A DNA stretch of 19,177 nt from CAZGVV01 sp964529155 (GTDB taxonomy: Bacteria > Pseudomonadota > Alphaproteobacteria > Rickettsiales > SXRF01), in assembly GCA_964529155.1 (NCBI GenBank), contig CAZGVV010000041.1:1-19177 (forward strand), given 5' to 3'. The notes below the pieces were generated by a model, which was not told where the DNA came from, ran no database searches, and saw only the letters and a list, made by a program, of their open reading frames with translations. Position numbers and translations under genes: made by a program. Within the stretch, counting starts at the first letter, position 1, and every line of letters starts with the position of its first letter. Of this stretch, positions 8,638-15,878 are shown one piece after another.

Positions 8638-8749
8638 GCGAAAATAGTGTTTTCGAGAACCGGAGCGCAGCGTACAGGTGTACGTGAGCACCGGAAGCGC
8701 AGAAAACACTCTTTGCAGCCATGTATAATGGTAAAGTGGAAGAACTATA
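8607..8749. mobile_element. 143-bp palindromic (hairpin) repeat element
   Basis: Imperfect inverted arms of 48 bp (8607-8654 and 8702-8749). The best-conserved part is TTTACCATTATACAT at 8621-8635, answered by ATGTATAATGGTAAA at 8721-8735, and GTGTTTTC is answered by GAAAACAC further in. The 47-bp centre holds a second perfect palindrome, CGTACA-GG-TGTACG (8671-8684), flanked by GCGC-rich sequence. The design, a long nested hairpin readable as protein in several frames, resembles the palindromic elements scattered through Rickettsiales and related alphaproteobacteria. It has no transposase, so it would need to be mobilised in trans. The outer limits are set by loss of arm similarity. Confidence 0.65.
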
Positions 8750-8871
8750 CCGTGACGGGGTTTTCCTATTACAACCCCCATTCTTTCCGCAATACGTTGG
8801 TGCAGCTGGGTTATAAACACTGTAAGGGCGACTTGGAAGCACTGAAAGCCTGGAGTCAGAATCTTGGTTGA
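8737..8871 (+). pseudogene. C-terminal remnant of a tyrosine recombinase/phage integrase
   Basis: The frame reads GFSYYNPHSFRNTLVQLG and then LEALKAWSQNLG before a TGA at 8869-8871. The HSFR box with the conserved integrase arginine, and the KAWSQNLG that normally continues into GH and the catalytic Tyr region, are typical of tyrosine site-specific recombinases. The catalytic tyrosine is missing, and everything upstream is replaced by the palindromic element, so this cannot be active. It marks a former integration next to the helicase-2 operon. Confidence 0.7.
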
Positions 8872-9150
8872 AGGAAGGCTCACCACTCTAATTAGTTACG
8901 GAAACGTGCCAACATACCGGCAGGGGGATATAATTAAGGGGTTGAGTGCAACAAATTAATACCCGCCCTTGAACCTGGAGCACTACAATCTCTACCCTCA
9001 TCAAAAAAAAGGGGGATTTAGCAAAAAATATAGTTAATACAATTACTTAACATAATTATATAGGCGAAATAATAACACAATTGTAACATACTTATTACTT
9101 TATATAATGTAAGATTATTGCTTAAGCAGTTGAGTTATTAAGAGCTAATC
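8872..9150. other. AT-rich intergenic leader of the helicase-2 operon
   Basis: No gene is visible. The first part includes GAAACGTGCC (8901-8910), which recurs at 11746-11755 on the other side of the operon. The second half is strongly AT-rich and holds the promoter at 9081-9108. The sequence GAGCTAATCATG at the helicase start also occurs at the start of the minus-strand gene ending at 15382. Confidence 0.5.
9081..9108 (+). promoter_or_regulatory. Likely sigma-70-type promoter of the helicase-2 operon
   Basis: TTGTAA (9081-9086), a 16-bp spacer, and a perfect TATAAT (9103-9108) lie about 42 bp before the ATG. The surrounding DNA is very AT-rich, which raises the chance of coincidental matches. 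Confidence 0.5.
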
Positions 9151-11461
9151 ATGGATAATGCAAAACAAGCATTCGTTACGCGTTTAAAAAAGTCTGTAAC
9201 CAGCGCGAAGACAGATAATTCGCTGCGCTGGAACCAGCAGGATATTATCAGCACTGTCGCCCAGTTTCTGGAAGCAACGCCAGGCACTCCCTTCACCGCC
9301 TTTGGCGAAGATGTACCTGACAGTGACAAGGACAAGCAAAAAACAACTATCCAAGCCGCGTTGATCGAATCTTCACCCGGTAGTGGAAAAACACGCATAA
9401 TGGGGTTTTTGGCTAAAAAAGCGGCGGATTTGGATATGCCTGTGGGGCAGCGGCGCGATGCAACAAAAGTATTACTGTTGACCCCGCGCCTGGGCCTCAA
9501 CCAGCAGACACTGAAGGAATTCGATCAAGAACTAGACATTAAGGATGCCGATGTCGCCGCCTTTGATAGTGACCAAACCCCCGCAGAAAAACGCCGCGCA
9601 CAGGATGCACCAGTGCTGGTGGCCACCTATCAATCCATACCGAAGATGCTGGAAACTGGTACGCTGTCACTAGACCCCGCCTCGCCCAACTACCGTGGCC
9701 TGGTACTGATGGACGAAGCGCATGAATTGCGGGATTTCTCCTCCCAACCTGAGGGGACCGCCACACCTCTCACCATCAACTCCTTTGCCAATGACCATCA
9801 GATGACGCTCCTTTTCACTGGAACCGATGATGGTGTTAGTGAGAAGCGCTTTGGCGGCATAGTGCCGACCATTTACTCTAAGCGGCTGGTAAAAGCACAT
9901 AACCAGGGGCTCACCTGCGATTATATCCAACCCGGTCTAATCGATATCAGCGTGAAGACGCCAGACTGGGAAGAGCATATGCAGGCCAAAGGGAAGGATC
10001 TGCTGAAGTATAATCAGGAATTGCTGGAATATTTCTCCGGCCACCCCAAGGTGATCCAGGCGGCGGTAGATACGCAGCTTACGGCCAAAGAGCCCTATAT
10101 GGGCCCGCTCAGCCACTATAAGGCGCTGTTTTTTGTGGACGGCATCGAAGCTGGGAAACTTGGGGCGGAGTATTATAATAAGCGCGCTAAAGAACTGGGG
10201 TTTACGAAATTAAAAGCTGTGCACATCCATTCCGGCAATGATAAATATCCTCGAACGTCGCCAGAAGAGCGCAAGCGTATCTTGCAAGATTATGAGGAAG
10301 GAAAAATCACCGCGATCTTCAACGATAGCATTCTCACCTTCGGCTTCGACGACCGCGAAACTACCGTGATCCACAATCTAAAAATGCACGACCGCAGCAG
10401 TGCCCGTGCCCTTGCTCAAATGGAACAGATTTTTACCCGCGGCACACGCCGCTGCGAGTGGTTTATGAATAAATACGGCTTAGAAAAGCAAGCATTGCTC
10501 CTCAGCTACCGTCCACTGAATGCGCAAGGCGAACCGCTCAACCTGCTCACTGCTGCTGATCTGCTCGCGGGCCTGGAGGTAAAAAAGCGACAGGGCGGTT
10601 ATTTAACCGAGCCGAGAGGCAATGGTACAAATAGTGAAGGTGCACCTGTTCAGCTCTCCAACGAATTTGATGTGCATGTGAACTTTGATTTCGGTGAACA
10701 AATGAGTATAGCCGAAACGATGCGGGTGGCGCATGAGGCGGCCAGATGGGCAGCGGAAAAGAATTATGCACCGACCGATTGGATGACAGGAAATGGGTTA
10801 ACTAAAAAAGCAGGTTATGTAGGTGGTGCAACGCACTTTAAGGCAAAAATTGCAGACTATGCCGTGAGCAAACGGGATGCATTATTAAAAGAGCGCTTAA
10901 CGGTTGATGCTACTGCTGAAGAACGGGTAGAAGTTGAACAACAAGTAGATAAAGAACTACGTGAAACTTGGGTAGGCCTTTATCCATCACGCTCAGCTTC
11001 AGGTAAATTATGGCATATTAGCCCAGCTGGAGTAGCGGAACTGGAAGCACAGGGCGTGTTAATTAACGAAAAGGATTATGCGCCGACCGGTTGGTTGACA
11101 GGAAATGGGTTAACTAAAAAAGCAGGTTATGTAGGTGGTGCAACGCACTTNNNNNNNNNNNNNNNNNNNNNNNNNNNNNNNNNNNNNNNNNNNNNNNNNN
11201 NNNNNNNNNNNNNNNNNNNNNNNNNNNNNNNNNNNNNNNNNNNNNNNNNNATTATGGCATATTAGCCCAGCTGGAGTAGCGGAACTGGAAGCACAGGGCG
11301 TGTTACGGAAACGCAAAGAGACTCTCACCTCTGACGTCCAGCCAGGAGCCATACTCACCTTCTTAGGTGGCGCAGACGAAGCGGCTTTGTCTGAGGGTAT
11401 CGTCAAAACGCTAAACCAGAAACAAGAAACGCCACGCGGTGGCAAGAGGGGCGCATCATGA
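9151..11461 (+). CDS. SF2 DEAH-box helicase with C-terminal tandem 104-residue repeats (contains assembly gap)
   Basis: Superfamily 2 helicase/translocase of unknown role. Motif I is SPGSGKT (75-81), motif II is DEAH (188-191), motif III is TGT (223-225), and motif VI is in QMEQIFTRGTRR just after a motif-V-like FGFDDRETTVIHNL. From residue 538 the protein carries repeats of 104 residues that begin APTxWxTGNGLTKKAGYVGG and end SGKLWHISPAGVAELEAQG. The end of the unit looks like a winged-helix tip, so DNA binding is plausible. The reading frame seems to break at the 100 N (11151-11250). However, the sequence after the gap resumes in the same repeat and the correct register, and runs to TGA at 11459-11461. 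The break is therefore an artefact of gap length, and I annotate one gene. The true length is unknown. The stop overlaps the start of the next gene (ATGA). Confidence 0.85.
10762..11305 (+). repeat. Tandem 312-bp coding repeat, collapsed at the gap
   Basis: Unit 1 begins at 10762 and unit 2 at 11074, a 312-bp period (104 codons). The first ~30 bp differ at four positions. The rest of the comparable part of unit 2 (to 11150) is identical to unit 1. After the gap, 11251-11305 is identical over 55 bp to 11007-11061. If only two units exist, the missing piece is 168 bp; otherwise 168 plus multiples of 312. Such near-identity points to recent amplification or gene conversion. Confidence 0.9.
11151..11250. 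other. Assembly gap of 100 N inside the repeat
   Basis: Exactly 100 N, the customary placeholder for a gap of unknown size. It lies inside the tandem repeat, which explains why the assembly failed here. Confidence 0.98.
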
Positions 11462-11721
11462 CCGAACTCTCCTTTGCCTCCCCACTATCGTCACCAGACC
11501 CGATCGAAATCCATCTCGTGGAAGGGAACAACTCAGAAAACCAACAAACCTACCATTATGTCGCCCTGCACCGCAGCGCCGTGCGGGACTTATTCATCTC
11601 CCTAAAATGCAAAACCACGGACATCGAACACCACGGCGTTATCCTCGCCTCCGGCTTCGGTACCCCCGATGCGGAAACGCTAGCCTATATCCAATCATTA
11701 TTAAAGGCGGATGGCAGCTAA
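11458..11721 (+). CDS. Small unknown protein coupled to helicase 2
   Basis: An 87-residue protein, not recognised. It starts MTELSFASPLSSPDPIEIHL and has a predicted strand-helix-strand-like middle (TYHYVALHRSAVRDLFISLK) and a C-terminal helix (DAETLAYIQSLLKAD). There is no signal peptide or membrane segment. The ATG overlaps the helicase stop (ATGA), which argues strongly for a real gene made in proportion to the helicase, perhaps a partner or regulator. The sequence after it looks non-coding until the VapC remnant. Confidence 0.7.
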   Translation: MTELSFASPLSSPDPIEIHLVEGNNSENQQTYHYVALHRSAVRDLFISLKCKTTDIEHHGVILASGFGTPDAETLAYIQSLLKADGS

Positions 11722-11866
11722 GCGCCAAAATAATGAGGAGTGACAGAAACGTGCCCAACCATCTTTACTTGTACGCCAATTTGGTATTTTTCCTGCTTGC
11801 ATATCCCGCAAGGCACGCAAGCGATGATTAACAAATCTGTTTGCAAATGTTAATTCTCATGCGATC

Positions 11867-12013
11867 ATGTGCGGAAAGTTCACACACCGCCTCTGCGCCT
11901 CTGACAGCGCTTACCTGGAAATCGCCATCCGTCACGGACTGCCGCTTGCCACGCTCGACAAGCAACTACGCACCGCCGCAAAAGCAGCAGGTGTTTCTAT
12001 CTGGCTAAATTAA
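11867..12013 (+). pseudogene. VapC-type PIN-domain C-terminal remnant
   Basis: A 48-codon open frame. DSAYLEIAIRHGLPLATLDKQL followed by RTAAKAAGVSIW matches the end of VapC-family PIN ribonucleases, where LATLDxxLRxAA carries a late metal-binding aspartate. The N-terminal two thirds, including the first catalytic acids, are missing, as is the vapB antitoxin. The eight residues before it, MCGKFTHR, do not belong to VapC and look like the start of SRAP (YedK/HMCES) proteins, which might be coincidence or a rearrangement joint. It should be inactive as a toxin. Confidence 0.6.
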
Positions 12014-12015
12014 CG

Positions 12016-12037
12016 ACCATCATCTAAAGATGATGGT
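12016..12037. terminator. Hairpin after the VapC remnant, possible terminator
   Basis: Perfect 10-bp arms (ACCATCATCT and its complement) around AA, starting 3 bp after the remnant's stop. Only a weak TTTA follows, so intrinsic termination is uncertain. Confidence 0.4.
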
Positions 12038-12092
12038 TTAGTGATCGGCCTAAAGGCAAGCGTTGCGGCAAAGATGCCGCCGAAGATGGAAC

Positions 12093-12182
12093 CGTCATCC
12101 CCGCCGAAGTGCGGGGATCTACAGCCCAACCCGTATACTGCATTATGCCCGCCCTGGATCCCCGCGCGCGGCGGGGATGACG
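12093..12182. repeat. Double-hairpin intergenic repeat (REP/BIME-like)
   Basis: Two small hairpins, each with ATCCCCGC pairing with GCGGGGAT (left at 12093-12120, right at 12156-12182), are arranged head to head. The whole unit is bounded by CGTCATCCCCGC and GCGGGGATGACG. This matches the GTCATCCCCGC-type palindromic repeats common between genes of many proteobacteria. The rest of 11722-12266 outside this and the VapC remnant holds no gene that I can support. Confidence 0.7.
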
Positions 12183-12266
12183 ATATAGGGTTAGCTAAAG
12201 GTTATTTCCGCCTAAAGGCGAAGGTTTATAACCGACCAGCTGGAAAATTAAAGCGAAAAAGCAGCC

Positions 12267-12854
12267 CTACGCGTGCCCAACCACGCTGGACAGCCGCCCT
12301 AAATCCACCACGCCGACCGACGCGGCAGACAGCGACCATTTCATGGCGTCATCGGTGTGGAACACCAGATCACGGGTGGCGGGCACGGTAAGCCAGCTGC
12401 CGTTTTCCAATTCCGCTTCCAATTGCCCGGCCTGCCATCCGGCATAGCCCAGGACTAAAAAACTCTCGCGCGGGCCGGTGCCGTTGGCCATGCCGCGCAG
12501 CATGCTTACATGCGCGGTTAAACACACACCGTCTACGCCAATGACCGTATCGGGCAACGTCACATCGCTGGTGTGCAATACAAACCCGCGATGCCCTTCT
12601 ACTGGTCCGCCGAAATACACTGGCAAATCGGCGATCTCATGGTTGCTGTTGATTTCCAGCACCTGCAAAATTTCACCCAGACGAATATTGGCGATTGGCC
12701 GGTTTACCACCACGCCCATTGCGCCATGTTCATTATGCTCACACACATAAATAACGGATTTATCAAAACAGCCGTCCTTCAGCGCAGGCGTTGCCACCAA
12801 CAAATGCCCGCGTAAATAACCACCGTGTTCGTCTTTTACATCCAGTACTGCCAT
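12267..12854 (-). CDS. YqgE/AlgH family protein (DUF179)
   Basis: A 195-residue member of the UPF0301/YqgE/AlgH family, a widespread conserved protein without an agreed biochemical function. The family hallmarks are clear: GHLLVATPAL near the N-terminus, FDKSVIYVCEHNEHGAMGVVVNRP, PVYFGGPV, GFVLHTSD, and LGYAGWQAGQLEAELENGSWL. It is complete and of normal length. It lies 38 bp downstream of ygfZ on the same strand and may be cotranscribed with it. Confidence 0.94.
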   Translation of the reverse strand: MAVLDVKDEHGGYLRGHLLVATPALKDGCFDKSVIYVCEHNEHGAMGVVVNRPIANIRLGEILQVLEINSNHEIADLPVYFGGPVEGHRGFVLHTSDVTLPDTVIGVDGVCLTAHVSMLRGMANGTGPRESFLVLGYAGWQAGQLEAELENGSWLTVPATRDLVFHTDDAMKWSLSAASVGVVDLGRLSSVVGHA

Positions 12855-12892
12855 ACACTAATTATACGCTTATCTGTTAGGAGAATCCAGCG

Positions 12893-13696
12893 CTATTGCG
12901 CTATCCATTTCGGTATATATGCCACAATCGTAACCCCACTTGCAATAAGCCTATTTTGCGCATTGCTGCGCTGCGTGATATCCAAAGAAAGACGGGCTAA
13001 ACCACATGCATTTTGTGACGAATGCAATGCACCTGCCACTTGCTCGCCCAGCATCACCGGCGTGCCTGCGGGCGGCAATGCGGGCGCGTCCGTCTCCACC
13101 GCATGCACATAATGGCGCATCACTGCACGGTGATGCATCCGCGCCGTGACTTCCTGACCAACGTAACATCCCTTATCAAACCGAATCGCGTTCAGCGCAT
13201 CCATGCCCCATTCCAGTGGCAAGGATTTATCGATCAGCAAATCCTGCTCATTCGGCACGGCCAATGCCAGGCGATGTGCATTATAATCACCCTCCGCCGC
13301 ATCGGGCGCGTGCTCAGCATACAGCCGATACCCCAGCGCCGCCAACCGGGGGTCCGCGATGCATAGCGAGGAAGCAGGCGCATCTCCCTCACCCCATAAT
13401 GCCCATACGCGCAGCGGCGATGCCGCAATCTCCACCTTCGCGCGCAGACGATACATCATGAAGCGCTTACGCAATTCTTCGGCGCGTTCCGCCACGGTGT
13501 CGATCAGGAATTGCCCGTCATGCTCCAGCACGAACATTTCATGCAAAAATTTTCCCTGCGGGCTCAGCAATAACGCATAAGTCGGCGCGTCCGGCGTCAC
13601 GCGGCGCATGTCGGCAGTCAGTAGTCCTTGCAGGAAAGTGCGCACGTCCGGTCCGGAAAGCGAAAGGACGCTGCGAGAAAGCGTTGTGTAATGCAT
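12893..13696 (-). CDS. ygfZ: Folate-dependent Fe-S cluster protein YgfZ/GcvT-like
   Basis: COG0354 protein (YgfZ; IBA57 in mitochondria), which supports maturation or repair of certain [4Fe-4S] enzymes in a tetrahydrofolate-dependent way. The signature KGCYVGQE with its conserved cysteine is present, after an N-terminal GcvT-like fold (DVRTFLQGLLTADM, LLSPQGKFLHEMFV). I start it at ATG 13696 (MHYTTLSRSVLSLSG). The open frame reaches 24 codons further, to 13768, but that extension is arginine/cysteine-rich, would overlap lpxB and does not resemble the family. The protein is then 267 residues. It is divergent from lpxB, with 23 bp between the starts. Confidence 0.92.
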   Translation of the reverse strand: MHYTTLSRSVLSLSGPDVRTFLQGLLTADMRRVTPDAPTYALLLSPQGKFLHEMFVLEHDGQFLIDTVAERAEELRKRFMMYRLRAKVEIAASPLRVWALWGEGDAPASSLCIADPRLAALGYRLYAEHAPDAAEGDYNAHRLALAVPNEQDLLIDKSLPLEWGMDALNAIRFDKGCYVGQEVTARMHHRAVMRHYVHAVETDAPALPPAGTPVMLGEQVAGALHSSQNACGLARLSLDITQRSNAQNRLIASGVTIVAYIPKWIAQ

Positions 13697-13719
13697 GCGG
13701 CCAGCATAGCATAACCCGC

Positions 13720-14868
13720 ATGACCATTTCCATCTACATGATCGCTGGCGAAGCCTCCGGCGATGCACTCGGTGCCGGCCTCATGCGCGCCCTCAAAGCC
13801 CTCAGCGGCGGGCAGGTGCGTTTTGGCGGCGTCGGCGGTGAGCGCATGGAGATGGAGGGCCTCACCAGCCTGTTCCCCTATTCCGAATTATCGCTCATGG
13901 GCTTTGCTGAAATCGTCCCCCACCTTATGCATCTGGTCGCACGCGGCCATCAGGTGATGGAAGACATCGCCACCAAACGCCCCGACATCGTCGTCACCAT
14001 TGACTCCCCGGGCTTTAATTTCCGCATTGCCGAAAAACTCCGCAAAGCCCCGCATTGCCCGAAATTAGTCCATTACGTCGCACCCAGCGTCTGGGCCTAC
14101 AAACCGGGCCGCGCCAAAACCTGCGCCCGCCTGTTTGACCATCTGCTCTGCCTGCTGCCGTTCGAGCCACCGTTTTTTGAAGCAGTCGGCCTGCCCACCA
14201 CCTTTGTCGGCCACCCGGTTGCCTACCAGCCGCGGGGTGACGGCGCACGGTTCCGCGAGAAATACGGCATCGCCGCCACGCAACCCATCCTCTGCGTCAT
14301 GCCCGGCAGCCGGGGGGCGGAACTGAAACGCCACATGCCGGTATTCGGCCCGGCGCTGGTGCAGTTAAGCGCGCTACTGCCCGACATGGCGCTGGCCGTG
14401 CCAACGTCTAAACGCCTGCTGCCGCAACTCAAACCGTGGTTTGAAAACTGCCCCTTCCGGGCTGTGCTCTTCTCCGACGCCGGTGACAAAGCCGATGCCT
14501 TCGCCGCCTCCACCGCCGCCCTGGTCAAATCCGGCACATCATCACTCGAAGTCGCCCAGGCCGGGTGCGCGCAGGTGGTGGCCTATAAAGTCCACCCGCT
14601 CTCCGCCTGGCTGCTCAAGCGCATGATCCGCGTGCCCTATGCCAGCCTGGTAAATTTATTGTCGGAGGAGCAAATCATCCCGGAACTGATTCAGGAACAC
14701 TGCACCGCACCGCTCTTGGCCGAAGCGCTGGGTGAATTGCTCCAGCACCCGGAAGCCCGCACCCACCAGGTCGAAGCCGCCGCCCTTGCCCTCGCCCAAC
14801 TCCACCTCCCGGGCGACCTGATCCCCGAAGCAGTGGCGGCAGAAGCCGTGCTTGGCGTGCTGTCATAA
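13720..14868 (+). CDS. lpxB: Lipid-A-disaccharide synthase
   Basis: GT19 glycosyltransferase that joins UDP-diacylglucosamine and lipid X to form the lipid A disaccharide at the inner membrane. It shows the N-terminal IYMIAGEASGDALGAGLM, the FGGVGGERM segment, SPGFNFRIA, HYVAPSVWAYKPGRA, GHPV, VMPGSRGAEL and the late SGTSSLEVA / LVNLL segments, all characteristic of LpxB. The chosen ATG at 13720 gives 382 residues with the family start. The open frame extends 12 codons upstream without support. The other lpx genes (lpxD, fabZ, lpxA) that usually accompany it are not here. Its presence shows that the organism makes lipid A. Confidence 0.96.
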   Translation: MTISIYMIAGEASGDALGAGLMRALKALSGGQVRFGGVGGERMEMEGLTSLFPYSELSLMGFAEIVPHLMHLVARGHQVMEDIATKRPDIVVTIDSPGFNFRIAEKLRKAPHCPKLVHYVAPSVWAYKPGRAKTCARLFDHLLCLLPFEPPFFEAVGLPTTFVGHPVAYQPRGDGARFREKYGIAATQPILCVMPGSRGAELKRHMPVFGPALVQLSALLPDMALAVPTSKRLLPQLKPWFENCPFRAVLFSDAGDKADAFAASTAALVKSGTSSLEVAQAGCAQVVAYKVHPLSAWLLKRMIRVPYASLVNLLSEEQIIPELIQEHCTAPLLAEALGELLQHPEARTHQVEAAALALAQLHLPGDLIPEAVAAEAVLGVLS

Positions 14869-15010
14869 ACGATAAAACCGCCAACTTTTTGAAATCACAG
14901 GCTGGTAACAATTACCGTTGTCGGCCAAATCATCGGCGCGGTGCACCGCGGCAATACACTAAAGCAGAATGGCGATTTCGTAAAATCGTCATACTAAAGA
15001 AAGCCAGATA
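14869..15010. other. Intergenic region between convergent genes, weak hairpin
   Basis: 142 bp with no gene between the convergent lpxB and the small exported-protein gene. CGATTT pairs with AAATCG around a 4-base loop at 14973-14988, too weak to call a terminator. Confidence 0.35.
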
Positions 15011-15382
15011 CTACACAATACCCTTATTTACTTCATTGCTTTTATTAGCCCTCGCTTTTTTAAGCAAATCTAGAAAAGATTCTGTCGCCACAGCTGTTGC
15101 TCCCAATGTCACCGCATTTTTAACGCCGCAGTCTACGACTGACCCAATATTTTCAGCTTTTACCTCTTCAGGACTAGGACCGTTTTTACCAGGTTTTATT
15201 GTTGTGTTACGCTTTTGAATTTCATCTGCCGTGTTCATTACATTGTTAACTACCCCAGCAACTCCAACCGGTGGAACAGCTGCCGCTACCAAATGAAGGC
15301 CAGCAACTCTAAGTGCGTCTCGCCGGCTTAGTCCATTATTTTTATCTTTTTGCGGTGACTCGTTTGATTTAGCTGTGCTCAT
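15011..15382 (-). CDS. Small hypothetical protein with Tat-like signal sequence
   Basis: A 123-residue protein of unknown function. Residues 18-45 (LSRRDALRVAGLHLVAAAVPP and on) have the twin-arginine motif S-R-R-D followed by a moderately hydrophobic stretch, as in Tat signal peptides, so export to the periplasm or a membrane anchor is plausible. The mature part is short and lysine-rich, with no recognised domain and no cysteine ligand cluster (a single Cys in SVVDCGVKN). AAAGGAG lies at good distance before the ATG, supporting a real start. The gene is AT-richer than lpxB and stands alone. It might be a lineage-specific or acquired gene. Confidence 0.7.
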   Translation of the reverse strand: MSTAKSNESPQKDKNNGLSRRDALRVAGLHLVAAAVPPVGVAGVVNNVMNTADEIQKRNTTIKPGKNGPSPEEVKAENIGSVVDCGVKNAVTLGATAVATESFLDLLKKARANKSNEVNKGIV

Positions 15383-15495
15383 GATTAGCTCCTTTGCTGT
15401 TATTACTTAACAGACAATAAAATATGCATTAATTACCGTCAATATTTATTGGCCTATCATACCAAATGACAACGGAAAGAAGCTTGCGCCGTAAA

Positions 15496-15804
15496 TCAGC
15501 CCGCTTCCTTTTTATCGAACTTGAAATTATCGGCATATGCCTTGGGTTTCACCACCCGTTTTTTCGGCTCAAACACGGTGTACGGAATCGCGTTTTTCTC
15601 CGCATACGCCACCGCTTCTTCTTTCGTCACGAAGCGCAAATGCAACTGCCGCGTGGTGTCGCGCATGCCGGTCCAGCCCATTAGCGGCTCAATGTAATAC
15701 GGCGAATTAGGCGCGAATTCGAGCAGCCATCTGTTCGTTTTCGCACGGCCGGATTGCATGGCAGTTTTATCAGGGCAATAGATGCGGGCGGGAGGAATGG
15801 TCAT
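15496..15804 (-). CDS. Complex I accessory subunit, NDUFS4/ETC complex I subunit family
   Basis: A 102-residue protein of the ETC complex I subunit conserved-region family (PF04800), related to mitochondrial NDUFS4, an accessory subunit on the NADH-oxidising arm of complex I. The family pattern is seen in ARIYCPDKTAMQSGRAKTNRWLLEF, then EPLMGWTGMRDTTRQLHLRF, and KEEAVAYAEKNAIPYTVFEPK. The length is normal for bacterial members, which are almost confined to Alphaproteobacteria, so this is a useful taxonomic marker. It is a single gene between the small Tat-like gene and the toxin-antitoxin pair. Confidence 0.93.
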   Translation of the reverse strand: MTIPPARIYCPDKTAMQSGRAKTNRWLLEFAPNSPYYIEPLMGWTGMRDTTRQLHLRFVTKEEAVAYAEKNAIPYTVFEPKKRVVKPKAYADNFKFDKKEAG

Positions 15805-15878
15805 ATATCAATGATAAAGCACAGGGTTGAGAGCGGAGCCATGATATACATAAACTATCGTCACGTCACGTTTTTCTA

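Noticed and set aside
11135..11265. Helicase 2 seems to end in a frameshift at the N gap, giving two genes
   Set aside because: The sequence after the gap is the same repeat in the correct register if the gap is 168 + 312n bp. The shift is caused by the 100-N filler.
10762..11305. CRISPR array or phage direct repeats
   Set aside because: The repeat is 312 bp, in frame and codes for protein modules.
11827..11854. Inverted ATTAACA / TGTTAAT pair as a terminator
   Set aside because: The arms are short and AT-only with a 14-base loop, and there is no T-tract.
12093..12182. CRISPR-like repeat
   Set aside because: There are only two inverted hairpins and no regularly spaced direct repeats. It fits an intergenic REP-like element.
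11750..12282. CGTGCCCAACCA occurring near 11750 and again at about 12271 as a duplicated attachment core
   Set aside because: The second copy is the coding end of yqgE, and the match is only 12 bp without extension. Chance is the simpler explanation.
13684..13719. Longer N-terminus for lpxB
   Set aside because: The 12 extra residues do not resemble LpxB, which begins just before IYMIAGEASGD.
13697..13768. Longer N-terminus for ygfZ
   Set aside because: The extra 24 residues are Arg/Cys-rich, overlap lpxB and are unlike the family; MHYTTLS at 13696 fits.
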